Positions 26,718-35,257 of a stretch of DNA of 64,000 nucleotides are shown here, piece by piece (the first letter of the stretch is position 1; each line of letters starts with the position of its first letter). Origin of the DNA: Nisaea nitritireducens. Lineage in GTDB: Bacteria; Pseudomonadota; Alphaproteobacteria; Thalassobaculales; Thalassobaculaceae. The DNA lies in contig NZ_JACZFS010000010.1 in NCBI RefSeq assembly GCF_014904795.1, forward strand, positions 124,001-188,000, in the 5' to 3' direction. The notes below the pieces were generated by a model. The model had not been told where the DNA came from, did no database searches, and saw only the letters and a list, made by a program, of their open reading frames with translations. A program made the translations under genes and the position numbers.

Positions 26718-27286
26718 AGGCTCTGTACTTCCTCACCCATGCGGATGTGGTCATCGATCCGGCGATTCCCATCACGGACTGGTGCTTGTCTGATCGGGGG
26801 CGGGAGAGAATTACGGCAGGTCTTGTCCAGCCTTGGCTGCCATCAGTTACAACAATCTGGTCGAGCACGGAGCGCAAGGCCCTCGACACGGCCGAAATCC
26901 TTGCAGGCCATCTCGGGTTGGACGTGCAAATCAAGGCCGATCTCGGCGAGAATGATCGATCTTCCACCGGATATTTGCCGCGCGCCGAGTTTGAAAGAAC
27001 CGCGGATGCGTTTTTTGCCGATCCGGACCGATCAGCTCGCGGATGGGCACGCGCCCGTGACGAGCAGAGCCGGATTGTAGCGGCCTGCGATTACATCGCT
27101 CGGATGCAGCGGAAAGAAACGCCGCTGATCGTCTCTCACGGCGCCGTCGGTGCACTGCTGCTGGCGCATGTACTGGGGCAGCCTGTATCGCGTGACCTGG
27201 ACCAGCCAAACAATGGAGGCGGCAACTGGTTCAGCACCCTTGATCCGTCACCGTTCTGGCGGCCGTTCGACGACGAGCGGGCCTAG
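26714..27286 (+). CDS. Histidine phosphatase family protein with apparently damaged start codon
   Basis: The frame encodes LYFLTHADV, the family's N-terminal strand with the catalytic His, then ERKALDTAE and IVSHGAVG with the second His. The only standard start in frame is a GTG at 26747, which would remove the first catalytic His and cannot make a full enzyme. The codon where a start is expected is GTA at 26714-26716, overlapping the previous TAA. A G at 26716 would make GTG here and TGA there, the usual GTGA overlap. Translation may begin at a non-standard codon such as CTG at 26723, or the gene may be silenced, or the base may be a sequencing error. It overlaps the convergent PAS_5 gene by four bases. 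Confidence 0.7.
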   Translation, partial: VKALYFLTHADVVIDPAIPITDWCLSDRGRERITAGLVQPWLPSVTTIWSSTERKALDTAEILAGHLGLDVQIKADLGENDRSSTGYLPRAEFERTADAFFADPDRSARGWARARDEQSRIVAACDYIARMQRKETPLIVSHGAVGALLLAHVLGQPVSRDLDQPNNGGGNWFSTLDPSPFWRPFDDERA

Positions 27287-27801
27287 ATATCCAGGAAGTA
27301 GATGCCGGTGAGCAGCTTGGAGCAGGTTTCCCCGTCATTGCTGAGCGGGAGGATCAATCGCTCGGCACTGCGAAAATCCTCTTTGCCATTGTGATTGAAG
27401 AATGCCCCGCGGACCGCATGGGGAGCCATCTCTGAGGCGACGACGTTGTATTCGTTCAGAATTGCACGGCTGCGCCCGGCGAAATTGATTTCCGAGGCCG
27501 TCTTGCCGGAATCGTCCCGTCCGAAATGTTCAACAACCCAGGTGCCAATCACACGAAACCGGACATCGGTACCGTCATGCAGCAGATCCGAAAGCATCAG
27601 GTGCGGCAGCCAGGGGAGCAGTTCGGGGACGTCAAAGTCAGTCCTTGCCGGGGCTTTGCGGTCGCCGGTCTTTTGCTGCCAGAAACGGAACAGGGTTTTG
27701 AGTTCCGGCCGAACCAATTGATCGGTCTCGGTGATTCTTGAACAGGCTGTTTCAGTCGACGGTGACAGCACTACAGCGTTGCTTTGATCCAGGGACAACA
27801 A
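27283..27801 (-). CDS. PAS_5-family protein (copy B)
   Basis: This 172-residue protein carries the PAS_5 pattern known from alphaproteobacteria: RPELKTLFRFWQQKTGDR, LLPWLPHLMLSDLL, RFRVIGTWVVEHFGRDDSG and the C-terminal SAERLILPLSNDG. It is a stand-alone sensor-like domain of unknown ligand, without an output domain. It starts with TTG preceded by GAGG. Copy A at 28100 is the same length and clearly homologous, so the pair arose by tandem duplication. Its stop overlaps that of the convergent phosphatase. Confidence 0.82.
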   Translation of the reverse strand: MLSLDQSNAVVLSPSTETACSRITETDQLVRPELKTLFRFWQQKTGDRKAPARTDFDVPELLPWLPHLMLSDLLHDGTDVRFRVIGTWVVEHFGRDDSGKTASEINFAGRSRAILNEYNVVASEMAPHAVRGAFFNHNGKEDFRSAERLILPLSNDGETCSKLLTGIYFLDI

Positions 27802-27971
27802 TCCAACCTCGAAAAATGGACGCTAAACGAAATATCAGGCGGAACGTATATTGGACGCCGCCGATACGGTGAGGTCGCCGTATCCGCTCGTGCGTCGCGA
27901 CCCTATCGCAGAAATGCAGCGCGGATATTTATCCCCGCCCGATCTGCGAAGGGGGCTTATTGGTCAGTATT

Positions 27972-27985
27972 GTTGACGCGTCAAC
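27972..27985. promoter_or_regulatory. 14-bp perfect palindrome between the PAS_5 genes
   Basis: GTTGACGCGTCAAC is a perfect dyad in the 298-base gap between the two PAS_5 genes, about 170 bases upstream of copy B. Its form suits a dimeric regulator, but no family consensus is recognised. The rest of this gap holds no gene I can support. Confidence 0.35.
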
Positions 27986-28099
27986 TACAGCGTGTGCTTT
28001 TAAGGCTGAAACATGCCAGATATGCGGCATGGTAATGGTGTGGACCCTGCATCCCGTAAATTATATTGCGCTAAATACGTCAGCGTTTTTGGCAACTTA

Positions 28100-28618
28100 T
28101 CAGTCGGCACTCAGGTAATAGATAGCGGAAAGGACCTTGTCGCAGGTTCGGCCATCGGTGCTAAGCGGTAGCATCAGCCGTTCGGCGCTGGAGAACTCCT
28201 TGACACCCACCTGATCATAAAATGGTCGAACGATGCTTTGGGGTGTCATATTTTCTGCCGTGGCCAGAAATTCGTCCCTGATTTCACGATTGTGATCCGT
28301 CAATCCGATTTCGGTTATTGTCCGGCCCGTATCGTCCTGACCATACCTCTCCACGATCCAGGTGCCGACGACGCGGTATCGGATATCGGTAAAATTCTCG
28401 ACGACATCGACCAGTTGAATGTGCGGCAGCCATTGTTTGAGGTCGAAAACGTCCAGATCTTGCCGGGTCGGCGCGGCGCGTGTTCCTGCTTTTGCCTGCC
28501 AGAATGAGAAGAGCGCACGAAGTTCGGGATGAACCAGATCCTCCGGTGCGTATACCGCGTCGGGGTTTTTCAGTTCGAAATCAGGCAACGGATTCTGTGG
28601 CGGCTGACGGACAGTCAT
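28100..28618 (-). CDS. PAS_5-family protein (copy A)
   Basis: This 172-residue paralogue of the protein at 27283 has HPELRALFSFWQAKAGTR, LKQWLPHIQLVDVV, RYRVVGTWIVERYGQDDTG and SAERLMLPLSTDG. The PAS_5 core is conserved, whereas the first ~30 residues differ between copies. No membrane segment or catalytic domain is present. Function of the family is unknown; a redox or small-ligand sensing role is only suggested by the PAS fold. Confidence 0.82.
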   Translation of the reverse strand: MTVRQPPQNPLPDFELKNPDAVYAPEDLVHPELRALFSFWQAKAGTRAAPTRQDLDVFDLKQWLPHIQLVDVVENFTDIRYRVVGTWIVERYGQDDTGRTITEIGLTDHNREIRDEFLATAENMTPQSIVRPFYDQVGVKEFSSAERLMLPLSTDGRTCDKVLSAIYYLSAD

Positions 28619-28683
28619 CGCATCGGCTCCGAAACGTGCTTTTTGGGCGTCGCCGAGCGGTGACCCCGAGTAGGGGAGTATTG

Positions 28684-30513
28684 TTAACCGCTTCCGAGAG
28701 CCTGATCCAGATCCATGATGATATCGTCGGCTGTTTCCAGTCCGACCGAGATGCGCATGACGTCATCTCCGGCGCCTGCTGCCGTGCGTTGTTCCTCGGT
28801 GAGCTGTCTGTGCGTTGTCGAGGCCGGATGCAGGATCAGGGAGCGGGTGTCGCCGATATTAGCGAGGTGGCTGAGCAGGTCGACCCGCTCGACAATGCGC
28901 TTGCCGGCTTCGTACCCACCCTTGACCCCGAATGTGAAAACAGAGCCGGCACCGCCCGGCAGGTATTTCTGCGCGAGGGTGTGGTAGGGGCTGCTCTCAA
29001 GTCCCGCATAGGAAACCCAGGACACGGCCGGATGGTCATCGAGGTAGGCGGCGACTTTGGCCGCGTTCAACACATGCCGCTCCATTCGTAGTGGCAGCGT
29101 CTCGATGCCGGTGATGGTGAGGTATGCATTCATCGGCGCCATGGTCGGTCCGAGATCGCGCAATCCGACCGCATGGCCATAGGTGGTGAACGCCAGATCG
29201 CCGAAGCTCTCCCAGAAGGAAATGCCGTGGTAGGCGGGCTCCGGCTCGGAAAGGGATGGGAACTTGTCGTTCTGGCCCCAGTCGAACTTTCCGGAATCGA
29301 CGACCGCTCCCCCCATGGCGTTGCCATGACCGGAGAGAAACTTGGTGGTCGAATGCACGATAAGATCGGCGCCATGCTCGAACGGCCGGCAGAGGTAGGG
29401 AGTGGCCATCGTGTTGTCGATGATCAGCGGGACACCTGCCTCGTGCGCGATATCGGCCAGTGCCGCGATGTCGCTGATCACACCACCCGGATTGGCGAGG
29501 GATTCCGCGAACAGCGCCTTGCAGGACGAGTTGGCGACAGCGGCGCGCACCGCGTCCAGATCGTCCATGTCGACGAATTCGCAGTCCCAGCCGAACTTCT
29601 TGAAAGTCTTGCCGAACTGGGTGATCGATCCACCATAGAGCCGGGTTGACGCGACCAGCCTGTCCCCCGGTTGCATCAGCGGGAAGAGGGCGAGCATCTG
29701 CGCCGAATGGCCAGACGCCGTGCAGGTCGTGCCCCGGCCGCCTTCGAGGCTGGCGATCCGTTCTTCCAATACCGCTGTCGTCGGGTTCGAAAGGCGCGAA
29801 TAGATATTGCCGAATGTCTGCAGGTTGAAAAGCGAGGCGGCGTGGTCCGCGTCCTCGAACACATAAGCCGTGGTCTGGTAGATCGGTGTCGAGCGGGCCC
29901 CCGTCGTCGGGTCAGGCGCGGCGCCGGCATGGATGGCACGGGTCTCGAACCCGGCCCTTTGCCGAGGTGCCGCAGCCGGATTGGCTGCTTCCTCGGCACC
30001 CGGGGTGCCTACGGCGCGGCGTTTCGAGGAAATCACATTGCTATCGAAACCATGCCAGGAAAGCTCACCGTAGAGCCGGGAGAACTCGATCTTCGGGCAG
30101 CGATTCATCACGACCTTGAGTCCGGCCTTCTCGGCCTTCTCCGCACCTTCGTCATTACGCACGCCGAGCTGCATCCAGACCACGTCGGCGCCGATCTCGA
30201 CGGCTTCCTCCGCGATCGGCCCGGCGGCTTCCGAATTACGGAAAATATCAACCATATCAATCTTGAAGGGGATGTCCTTCAGCGAAGAATAGACCTGCTC
30301 TCCAAGGATTTCCTGGCCGGTGAGACCGGGATTTACCGGAACGATCCGGTAGCCTTTGCCCTGCAGGTATTTCGCCATGAAGTAGCTCGGCCGGGTCCAT
30401 TTCTGGCTGGCTCCGACAACGGCAATGGTGCGGACGGAGGAGAGGATCTCCTTGATGTAGCCGTCCGGATAATTCTCGTGATCGATCCGGCGGGCTGCTT
30501 CGCTCTCGGCCAT
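28684..30513 (-). CDS. CoA-binding domain fused to O-acetylhomoserine sulfhydrylase
   Basis: This 609-residue protein joins two units. Residues ~1-140 form a YccU-like CoA_binding domain (TIAVVGASQKWTRPSYFMAKY, DVVWMQLGVRNDEGAEKAE). A short Pro/Ala-rich linker follows. Residues ~185-605 form a Cys/Met-metabolism PLP enzyme (FETRAIHAGAAPDPTTGARS, STPIYQTTAY, LIIDNTMATPYL, PLP lysine in HSTTKFLSGHG), matching O-acetylhomoserine aminocarboxypropyltransferase. That reaction makes homocysteine from O-acetylhomoserine and sulfide. GGGAG seven bases before the ATG at 30513 fixes the start. It begins two bases after the crotonase stop, so the two genes are coupled. The role of the CoA-binding half is not known. 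Confidence 0.9.
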   Translation of the reverse strand: MAESEAARRIDHENYPDGYIKEILSSVRTIAVVGASQKWTRPSYFMAKYLQGKGYRIVPVNPGLTGQEILGEQVYSSLKDIPFKIDMVDIFRNSEAAGPIAEEAVEIGADVVWMQLGVRNDEGAEKAEKAGLKVVMNRCPKIEFSRLYGELSWHGFDSNVISSKRRAVGTPGAEEAANPAAAPRQRAGFETRAIHAGAAPDPTTGARSTPIYQTTAYVFEDADHAASLFNLQTFGNIYSRLSNPTTAVLEERIASLEGGRGTTCTASGHSAQMLALFPLMQPGDRLVASTRLYGGSITQFGKTFKKFGWDCEFVDMDDLDAVRAAVANSSCKALFAESLANPGGVISDIAALADIAHEAGVPLIIDNTMATPYLCRPFEHGADLIVHSTTKFLSGHGNAMGGAVVDSGKFDWGQNDKFPSLSEPEPAYHGISFWESFGDLAFTTYGHAVGLRDLGPTMAPMNAYLTITGIETLPLRMERHVLNAAKVAAYLDDHPAVSWVSYAGLESSPYHTLAQKYLPGGAGSVFTFGVKGGYEAGKRIVERVDLLSHLANIGDTRSLILHPASTTHRQLTEEQRTAAGAGDDVMRISVGLETADDIIMDLDQALGSG

Positions 30514-30515
30514 CT

Positions 30516-31313
30516 TTATTCTCCCGTCCATTCCGGATCGCGTTTTTCGATGAAGGCGTCGATCCCTTCGGCCGCATCGCGGGCCTGCATGTTGTCTACC
30601 ATTACCTGGCTGGTATAGGCGTAGGCATCTGCGAGCGTCATTTCGAGCTGCCGGTAGAAGGCTTTCTTGCCGGTCTTAAGCACCAGCGGCGATTTCGAGG
30701 CAATCTTGCCGGCCATCTCCTGTACCGCGTCTTCGAGCTCGGTCTCCGCAACCGCGCGATTGATCAGGCCATGGGTAACAGCGGTCCGGGCATCGATCAT
30801 CTCGCCGGTCAGCAGCATCTCCATAACCTGCTTGCGCGGAATGGCGCGGGAGACGGCGACCATGGGGGTGGAGCAGAACAGACCGATATTGACGCCGGGG
30901 GTCCCGAACCGCGTGCTCTCGGTCGCGATGGCCAGATCGGCTGTGGCAACGAGCTGACAGCCAGCGGCAGTCGCGATGCCGTGTACCTTGGCAATGACCG
31001 GCTGCGGCAGGTTCGTCACGGTCAGCATCAGCTTCGAGCAGGCGGCGAAAACCGTCTGATGGAAGGTCTCGTCAGTGCGGGAACGCATCTCACGGAGATC
31101 GTGTCCGGCGCAGAACCCCTTGCCGGACCCTTCGAGCACCACGGCTTTTATGGCCCGGTTGGAGGCGATTTCTTCCAGTTCGTTCTGGAGCGCCGCCATC
31201 AGGCCGAGCGAGAGCGCGTTATAGGCTTTCGGTCTGTTCAGGGTTAGCCGGGCGATACCGTCCCGGTCCTCGCGCAAGACAAGATCGGCCTCTAATTCTT
31301 CCGCGACAGACAT
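30516..31313 (-). CDS. Enoyl-CoA hydratase/isomerase family protein lacking both catalytic Glu
   Basis: This 265-residue crotonase-fold protein has the CoA and oxyanion segments FCAGHDLREM and HGIATAAGCQLVATADLAIA. The usual first catalytic Glu (GGGCELA type) is Gln here (AAGCQLV), and the second Glu position reads PGVNIGL instead of PEx. It thus looks closer to the ECHDC3-like branch than to true hydratases, and may act as a thioesterase, lyase or non-catalytic CoA binder. It is directly upstream of, and coupled to, the CoA-binding/sulfhydrylase fusion. Confidence 0.88.
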   Translation of the reverse strand: MSVAEELEADLVLREDRDGIARLTLNRPKAYNALSLGLMAALQNELEEIASNRAIKAVVLEGSGKGFCAGHDLREMRSRTDETFHQTVFAACSKLMLTVTNLPQPVIAKVHGIATAAGCQLVATADLAIATESTRFGTPGVNIGLFCSTPMVAVSRAIPRKQVMEMLLTGEMIDARTAVTHGLINRAVAETELEDAVQEMAGKIASKSPLVLKTGKKAFYRQLEMTLADAYAYTSQVMVDNMQARDAAEGIDAFIEKRDPEWTGE

Positions 31314-31421
31314 GCATTCCTCCCGATTGGCTATTCCGCCTTAGATCATCGCGAACACTAACGCCGCAATACGTCGAGGAACAGTCATGACGGCAGGATC
31401 TCGGTGATTTGAGCGGTGAAT

Positions 31422-32816
31422 TTATCCGCTGACTTTCAACCAGGTCATCATGCCGGCTGCAGCATGTTCGACCATATGGCAATGCAGCAGCCAGTCGCCG
31501 GGATTGTCGGCGACGAAGGCAATTTCTGCGGTCTCACTAGATTGCACCAGAAGTGTGTCCCGCAGCGGCCCCATACGCTCTTCCTGAAGTACCTGCCTGA
31601 AATGATGGCCATGCAGATGCATGGCGTGGGGCCAGCGGGACCGGTTGTCCATGCGAATGCGCACGGTCTCTCCGGTCCTGGCCGATAGCAGGGGCGTATC
31701 CGTCATCTCTGCCTGCCCGTTGAAAGCCCAGGCCTTGCCCTGGTTGACGAGCGTGCGGATGTCGGTATCCGTCCCATTCAGCACCGCGCTACGCATTCCG
31801 CCCATGGCGCCGCCATCCATCACCAGATCGACCGCTCGGGCATTCTGAAGCGGACCCGTTTCGGGCACGGGGTTTGCCGGGAGAGGTCCGGGGCCTTCAG
31901 TCCGCCGCTCCGCCTCGGCTTTGCCAACTCGAAAGACGGCAACGGCATAACTGCCGCCGCGTTCGTGAGAGACGAGGGAGGCTTCAGTGCCAGCATCTGC
32001 CGTGACGTCGACAATAAGATCGACACGTTGCGCCGGAGCGAGCACAAGCGTTTCCGCTGGCTGAGGCGTCGAAAGCGGCTGACCGTCCAGTGCGACGACC
32101 CAGCCGGAGAGTCCCTTCAGGCTGAGATTGAAAATCCGCGCATTCGAAGGATTGACGAGGCGAAGGCGTATCCGGTGATTCTGGCGGGCGTCGGACGTCC
32201 AGTAACCGTCGCCATTGACCGTGATCCAGTTGCCGATCCGGCCGCCATGGGACCAGTCGTGCATGGCGCCGAAGTTCTCTGCGATCTGCGCCGTTTCGGT
32301 CAGTCGCCAGTCGTCAATCAGCAGGACTTCGTCCCGGTCCACGTCGGGCGCTTCGGGTTCTTCGACGATCAGGGCGCCGTAGAGACCGCGCGCGAGCTGC
32401 TCCCAGGTCCGGTTGTGCGGGTGATACCAGTAGGTGCCGGCATCCGGCAGGGTGAAGCCGTAGTCGAAAGTTCCGCCCGGAGGGACGGCGGCCTGGGTCA
32501 GTTCCGGAACGCCGTCCATGGCATTGTCGATCCTGATGCCATGCCAGTGGATTGTGGAGGCTTGCGGCAGATTGTTGAGAAACTCACGGTCGACCCGTTC
32601 GCCCTGCCGGACACGGATCGTCGGGCCGGGCACACCGCCGTCATATCCCCAGATCGGTGTGGGCTCGTACTCCGCCGGTGCCAGGCGCGCTGTTCCGGGC
32701 CGTGCTTCCAGGCGAGCCTTCGGTGTGATGGCAGCAGATGCTGGCAGACCAGCAACTGCACTCGCAATGCCCGTCGCGCCCATGGCTCTGAGCAAGTTCC
32801 GTCTGGAGAGTTTCAT
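31422..32816 (-). CDS. Tat-exported multicopper oxidase
   Basis: This 464-residue periplasmic enzyme begins with a twin-arginine signal (KLSRRNLLRAMGATG, then a hydrophobic stretch ending ASA). Copper ligands are present in all expected motifs: STIHWHGIRI, YWYHPHNRTWEQ, MHLHGHHFRQV and LLHCHMVEHAAAGMM, giving type 1, 2 and 3 sites. The family includes CueO/CumA-type cuprous or manganese oxidases and laccases; no methionine-rich insert typical of CueO is evident. It is preceded by a promoter-sized gap and neighbours the AEC transporter on the same strand. Confidence 0.92.
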   Translation of the reverse strand: MKLSRRNLLRAMGATGIASAVAGLPASAAITPKARLEARPGTARLAPAEYEPTPIWGYDGGVPGPTIRVRQGERVDREFLNNLPQASTIHWHGIRIDNAMDGVPELTQAAVPPGGTFDYGFTLPDAGTYWYHPHNRTWEQLARGLYGALIVEEPEAPDVDRDEVLLIDDWRLTETAQIAENFGAMHDWSHGGRIGNWITVNGDGYWTSDARQNHRIRLRLVNPSNARIFNLSLKGLSGWVVALDGQPLSTPQPAETLVLAPAQRVDLIVDVTADAGTEASLVSHERGGSYAVAVFRVGKAEAERRTEGPGPLPANPVPETGPLQNARAVDLVMDGGAMGGMRSAVLNGTDTDIRTLVNQGKAWAFNGQAEMTDTPLLSARTGETVRIRMDNRSRWPHAMHLHGHHFRQVLQEERMGPLRDTLLVQSSETAEIAFVADNPGDWLLHCHMVEHAAAGMMTWLKVSG

Positions 32817-32863
32817 CGCCTGTTCCGCCTTTCCCGGTTCTTCCGACCAGTCATGATATGGGG

Positions 32864-33802
32864 CTACCGAACGCCGAGGAAATGCAGAAGCAGACCAATG
32901 GTGCCAAAAGACAGGAAGGTGGAGATCAGCATCGATGTCGCGGCGGCAGGGGCGCCCGCATCGTAGCGGTCAGCGAACAGATAGACGTTCACCCCGACCG
33001 GCAGCGCGGCCATGATTACTGCGATGTCGCGCCAGAGCGGGTCCATGACAAAGACATGGGTTGCGATCACATAGGTGATGGCGGGAAAGGCGACCAGTTT
33101 CAGGACGCTGCCGGCAAGAGCTTCCCAGATCGCCCCGGAAATCCTGTATCTGGCAAGCGATGCGCCCATGGCGAAGACCGCGCAGGGCAATGCGGCTCGG
33201 CCGAGGAACCCGGTAATGTCGACAACGGGCTGCGGCAGTGGCAGCGCAAATATGTTCCATGCGAGGCCCAGCATCAGGCCGATCAGAATCGGGTTTTTTG
33301 ACAGGCTTTTCAAGATGATCCAGGGAATTCCTATCATCGTACCCTTTTGCCCGCGGCCACCTTCCACAAGGATCGTGACCACCGCAAACCATTGCCAGGA
33401 ATGGAACGCGATGATCAGAAAGACCGGTAGAGTCCCGGCATCGCCGAAAGTGGTCAAAATCAATGGGATGCCGAGCAGAACTGTATTTCCGAAGGCGCCA
33501 GTCATCCCTGCCAACGAAGCATGAGCGAAGTCCCGGCGGAACCACCACAATGACACGAGCATGCCGAGCATCCAGACCGCATATCCGGCACCGAAGAAAG
33601 AGATCAGGAACTCCCACTCTATCGGGTCCGGCAGGGTTTGCCGCGACATGGTGTGGAACAGCATCGGCGGAATGGCAAAATTGAAAACGAACTTGGAAAG
33701 ACCGTCGATTGCCGATTCCGGGAACAGCCTTAGACGGACCGCGAAGTATGCGATGAAGACAGTGCCGAAGACCGGCAGGATGATGTCGATCAGGATTTCC
33801 AT
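32864..33802 (-). CDS. AEC-family transporter (copy 1)
   Basis: This 312-residue membrane protein has about ten helices in the auxin-efflux-carrier fold, beginning MEILIDIILPVFGTVFIAYF and containing a GNTVLLGIPLILTTFGDAGT core segment. AEC members export malonate, malate or other organic acids. The start at 33802 is set by the paralogue at 36193, which begins the same way; the longer frame to 33829 would overlap the upstream region. It is divergent from the MATE gene across fewer than 100 bases. Confidence 0.9.
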   Translation of the reverse strand: MEILIDIILPVFGTVFIAYFAVRLRLFPESAIDGLSKFVFNFAIPPMLFHTMSRQTLPDPIEWEFLISFFGAGYAVWMLGMLVSLWWFRRDFAHASLAGMTGAFGNTVLLGIPLILTTFGDAGTLPVFLIIAFHSWQWFAVVTILVEGGRGQKGTMIGIPWIILKSLSKNPILIGLMLGLAWNIFALPLPQPVVDITGFLGRAALPCAVFAMGASLARYRISGAIWEALAGSVLKLVAFPAITYVIATHVFVMDPLWRDIAVIMAALPVGVNVYLFADRYDAGAPAAATSMLISTFLSFGTIGLLLHFLGVR

Positions 33803-33877
33803 GAACGGCCCGGATTGGAAATGGAGCACCGGCAGGGCACTCGGAACTCTATCCTCGATAGCGGAAAAACCCTTTTG

Positions 33878-35239
33878 ATGACAGCCAAGACAGATATGGC
33901 CGGTTCACCGGCGCACCCGTTTCTGGACGGGCCGATCGCAAGCAAGATCCTGCGACTGGCCGCTCCGGGGTTGCTCGGAAGCCTGCTGCAGTCCGTTCTC
34001 TTCGTGGCGGATGGCTGGTTCGTCGGCAGACTTGGCTCGCTGACCCTTGCAGGCGTCGCATTGGTGTTTCCGCTGTTTGTGCTTTCCGTGATGTTTTCGG
34101 CCGGTGCCATGGGCGGAGCAGTGGTCGCGGCCACCGCGCGGGCCCTTGGTGCGAAGGACCGTGACGCTGCGGGTGCTCTGGTCCGGACCGCTCTCATCCT
34201 CGCCGCATTGGGCGGGCTTTTCAGTGCTGTGGTGGTTTGGCTCTTCGGGCCGGCGCTGTTTCGCGTTCTCGGCGGTGAGGGGGCTATCCTGCAGATTGCA
34301 CTCGATTATGCGGCCGTACTGTTTCCCGGCATCGTTCTTGTCTGGCTGTTCAATATGCTGGCCAGTCTGATGCGCGGCAGCGGCGATATGCTGCGTCCGT
34401 CCCTGGGGCTTGGTGTCATTGTGCTCGTGCATTGCATTGCCGCGTCGCTCCTGGTCACAGGCGCAGGCCCAGTTCCTTCGCTCGGGATCAAAGGGGCCCC
34501 GCTTTCGATCCTGATCGGCTACGGTGCCGGGTGTCTCTATCTCGCGACATATCTGTTCCGCATCAAACGTCCGGAATGGGTGCAACTCGGCGGCCCCATC
34601 CGATGGCAGCAGGTTCTGGTCGTTGGCCGGCGGGGAGCCTTCGCCAGTGTGCAGTCGGCACTGACGATCGCGATGGCGATGATCGTGACCGGCTATATGG
34701 CGCGGATCGGCCCGCAGTCCCTCGCCGGATATGGCATTGGGGTCCGCCTTGAGCTGATCCTCATTCCGATCATTTTTGCTTTCGGTAGCGCCAGCATTGC
34801 CATCGGGGGCGTTTGCGTCGGTGCTGGGTTGCGCGCGCGGGCCCTGCGCGTGAGCTGGATCGGGAGCGGGTTTGCCGCCTTGTTTGTCGGCCTGATAGGG
34901 ACTGTTCTGGCTATCATGCCATGGCTGTGGAGCGGGCTCTTCACGGACAATGCGGACATTGCGGCAACGACTGCGCTCTACCTGCGTATTGTCGGGCCGG
35001 CCTATACATTTTTCGGGCTGGGGCTGTGTCTTTATTTCGCAAGCCAGGCGATGAATTCCTTGATCTGGCCGGTTGCGGGGGCGGGGATGCGGCTTGCGGT
35101 TCTGCTGGCTGGCGGAGCCCTTTTGCTGGAGCAGACGACGCTCAGCGAGATCACGGTGTTCATGCTCGTGGCCGGGGCTATGGCGACCTACGGTCTCTTC
35201 AACGCCTTGACCCTGAGACTGGGCCCCTGGCGGCGCTGA
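33878..35239 (+). CDS. MATE-family efflux transporter
   Basis: This protein of about 453 residues has twelve predicted helices in two MATE repeats: PFLDGPIASKILRLAAPGLL at the N-terminus, LFVADGWFVGRLGSLTLAGVA, and MLASLMRGSGDMLRPSLGLG. MATE proteins export cationic drugs or metabolites using Na+ or H+. The start is uncertain: ATG codons at 33815, 33878 and 33896 are in frame and none has a strong ribosome-binding site; the 33815 option would crowd the divergent AEC gene. It is flanked by two AEC paralogues, both on the opposite strand. Confidence 0.88.
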   Translation: MTAKTDMAGSPAHPFLDGPIASKILRLAAPGLLGSLLQSVLFVADGWFVGRLGSLTLAGVALVFPLFVLSVMFSAGAMGGAVVAATARALGAKDRDAAGALVRTALILAALGGLFSAVVVWLFGPALFRVLGGEGAILQIALDYAAVLFPGIVLVWLFNMLASLMRGSGDMLRPSLGLGVIVLVHCIAASLLVTGAGPVPSLGIKGAPLSILIGYGAGCLYLATYLFRIKRPEWVQLGGPIRWQQVLVVGRRGAFASVQSALTIAMAMIVTGYMARIGPQSLAGYGIGVRLELILIPIIFAFGSASIAIGGVCVGAGLRARALRVSWIGSGFAALFVGLIGTVLAIMPWLWSGLFTDNADIAATTALYLRIVGPAYTFFGLGLCLYFASQAMNSLIWPVAGAGMRLAVLLAGGALLLEQTTLSEITVFMLVAGAMATYGLFNALTLRLGPWRR

Positions 35240-35257
35240 CCTTGCCGATGCTGGTGC

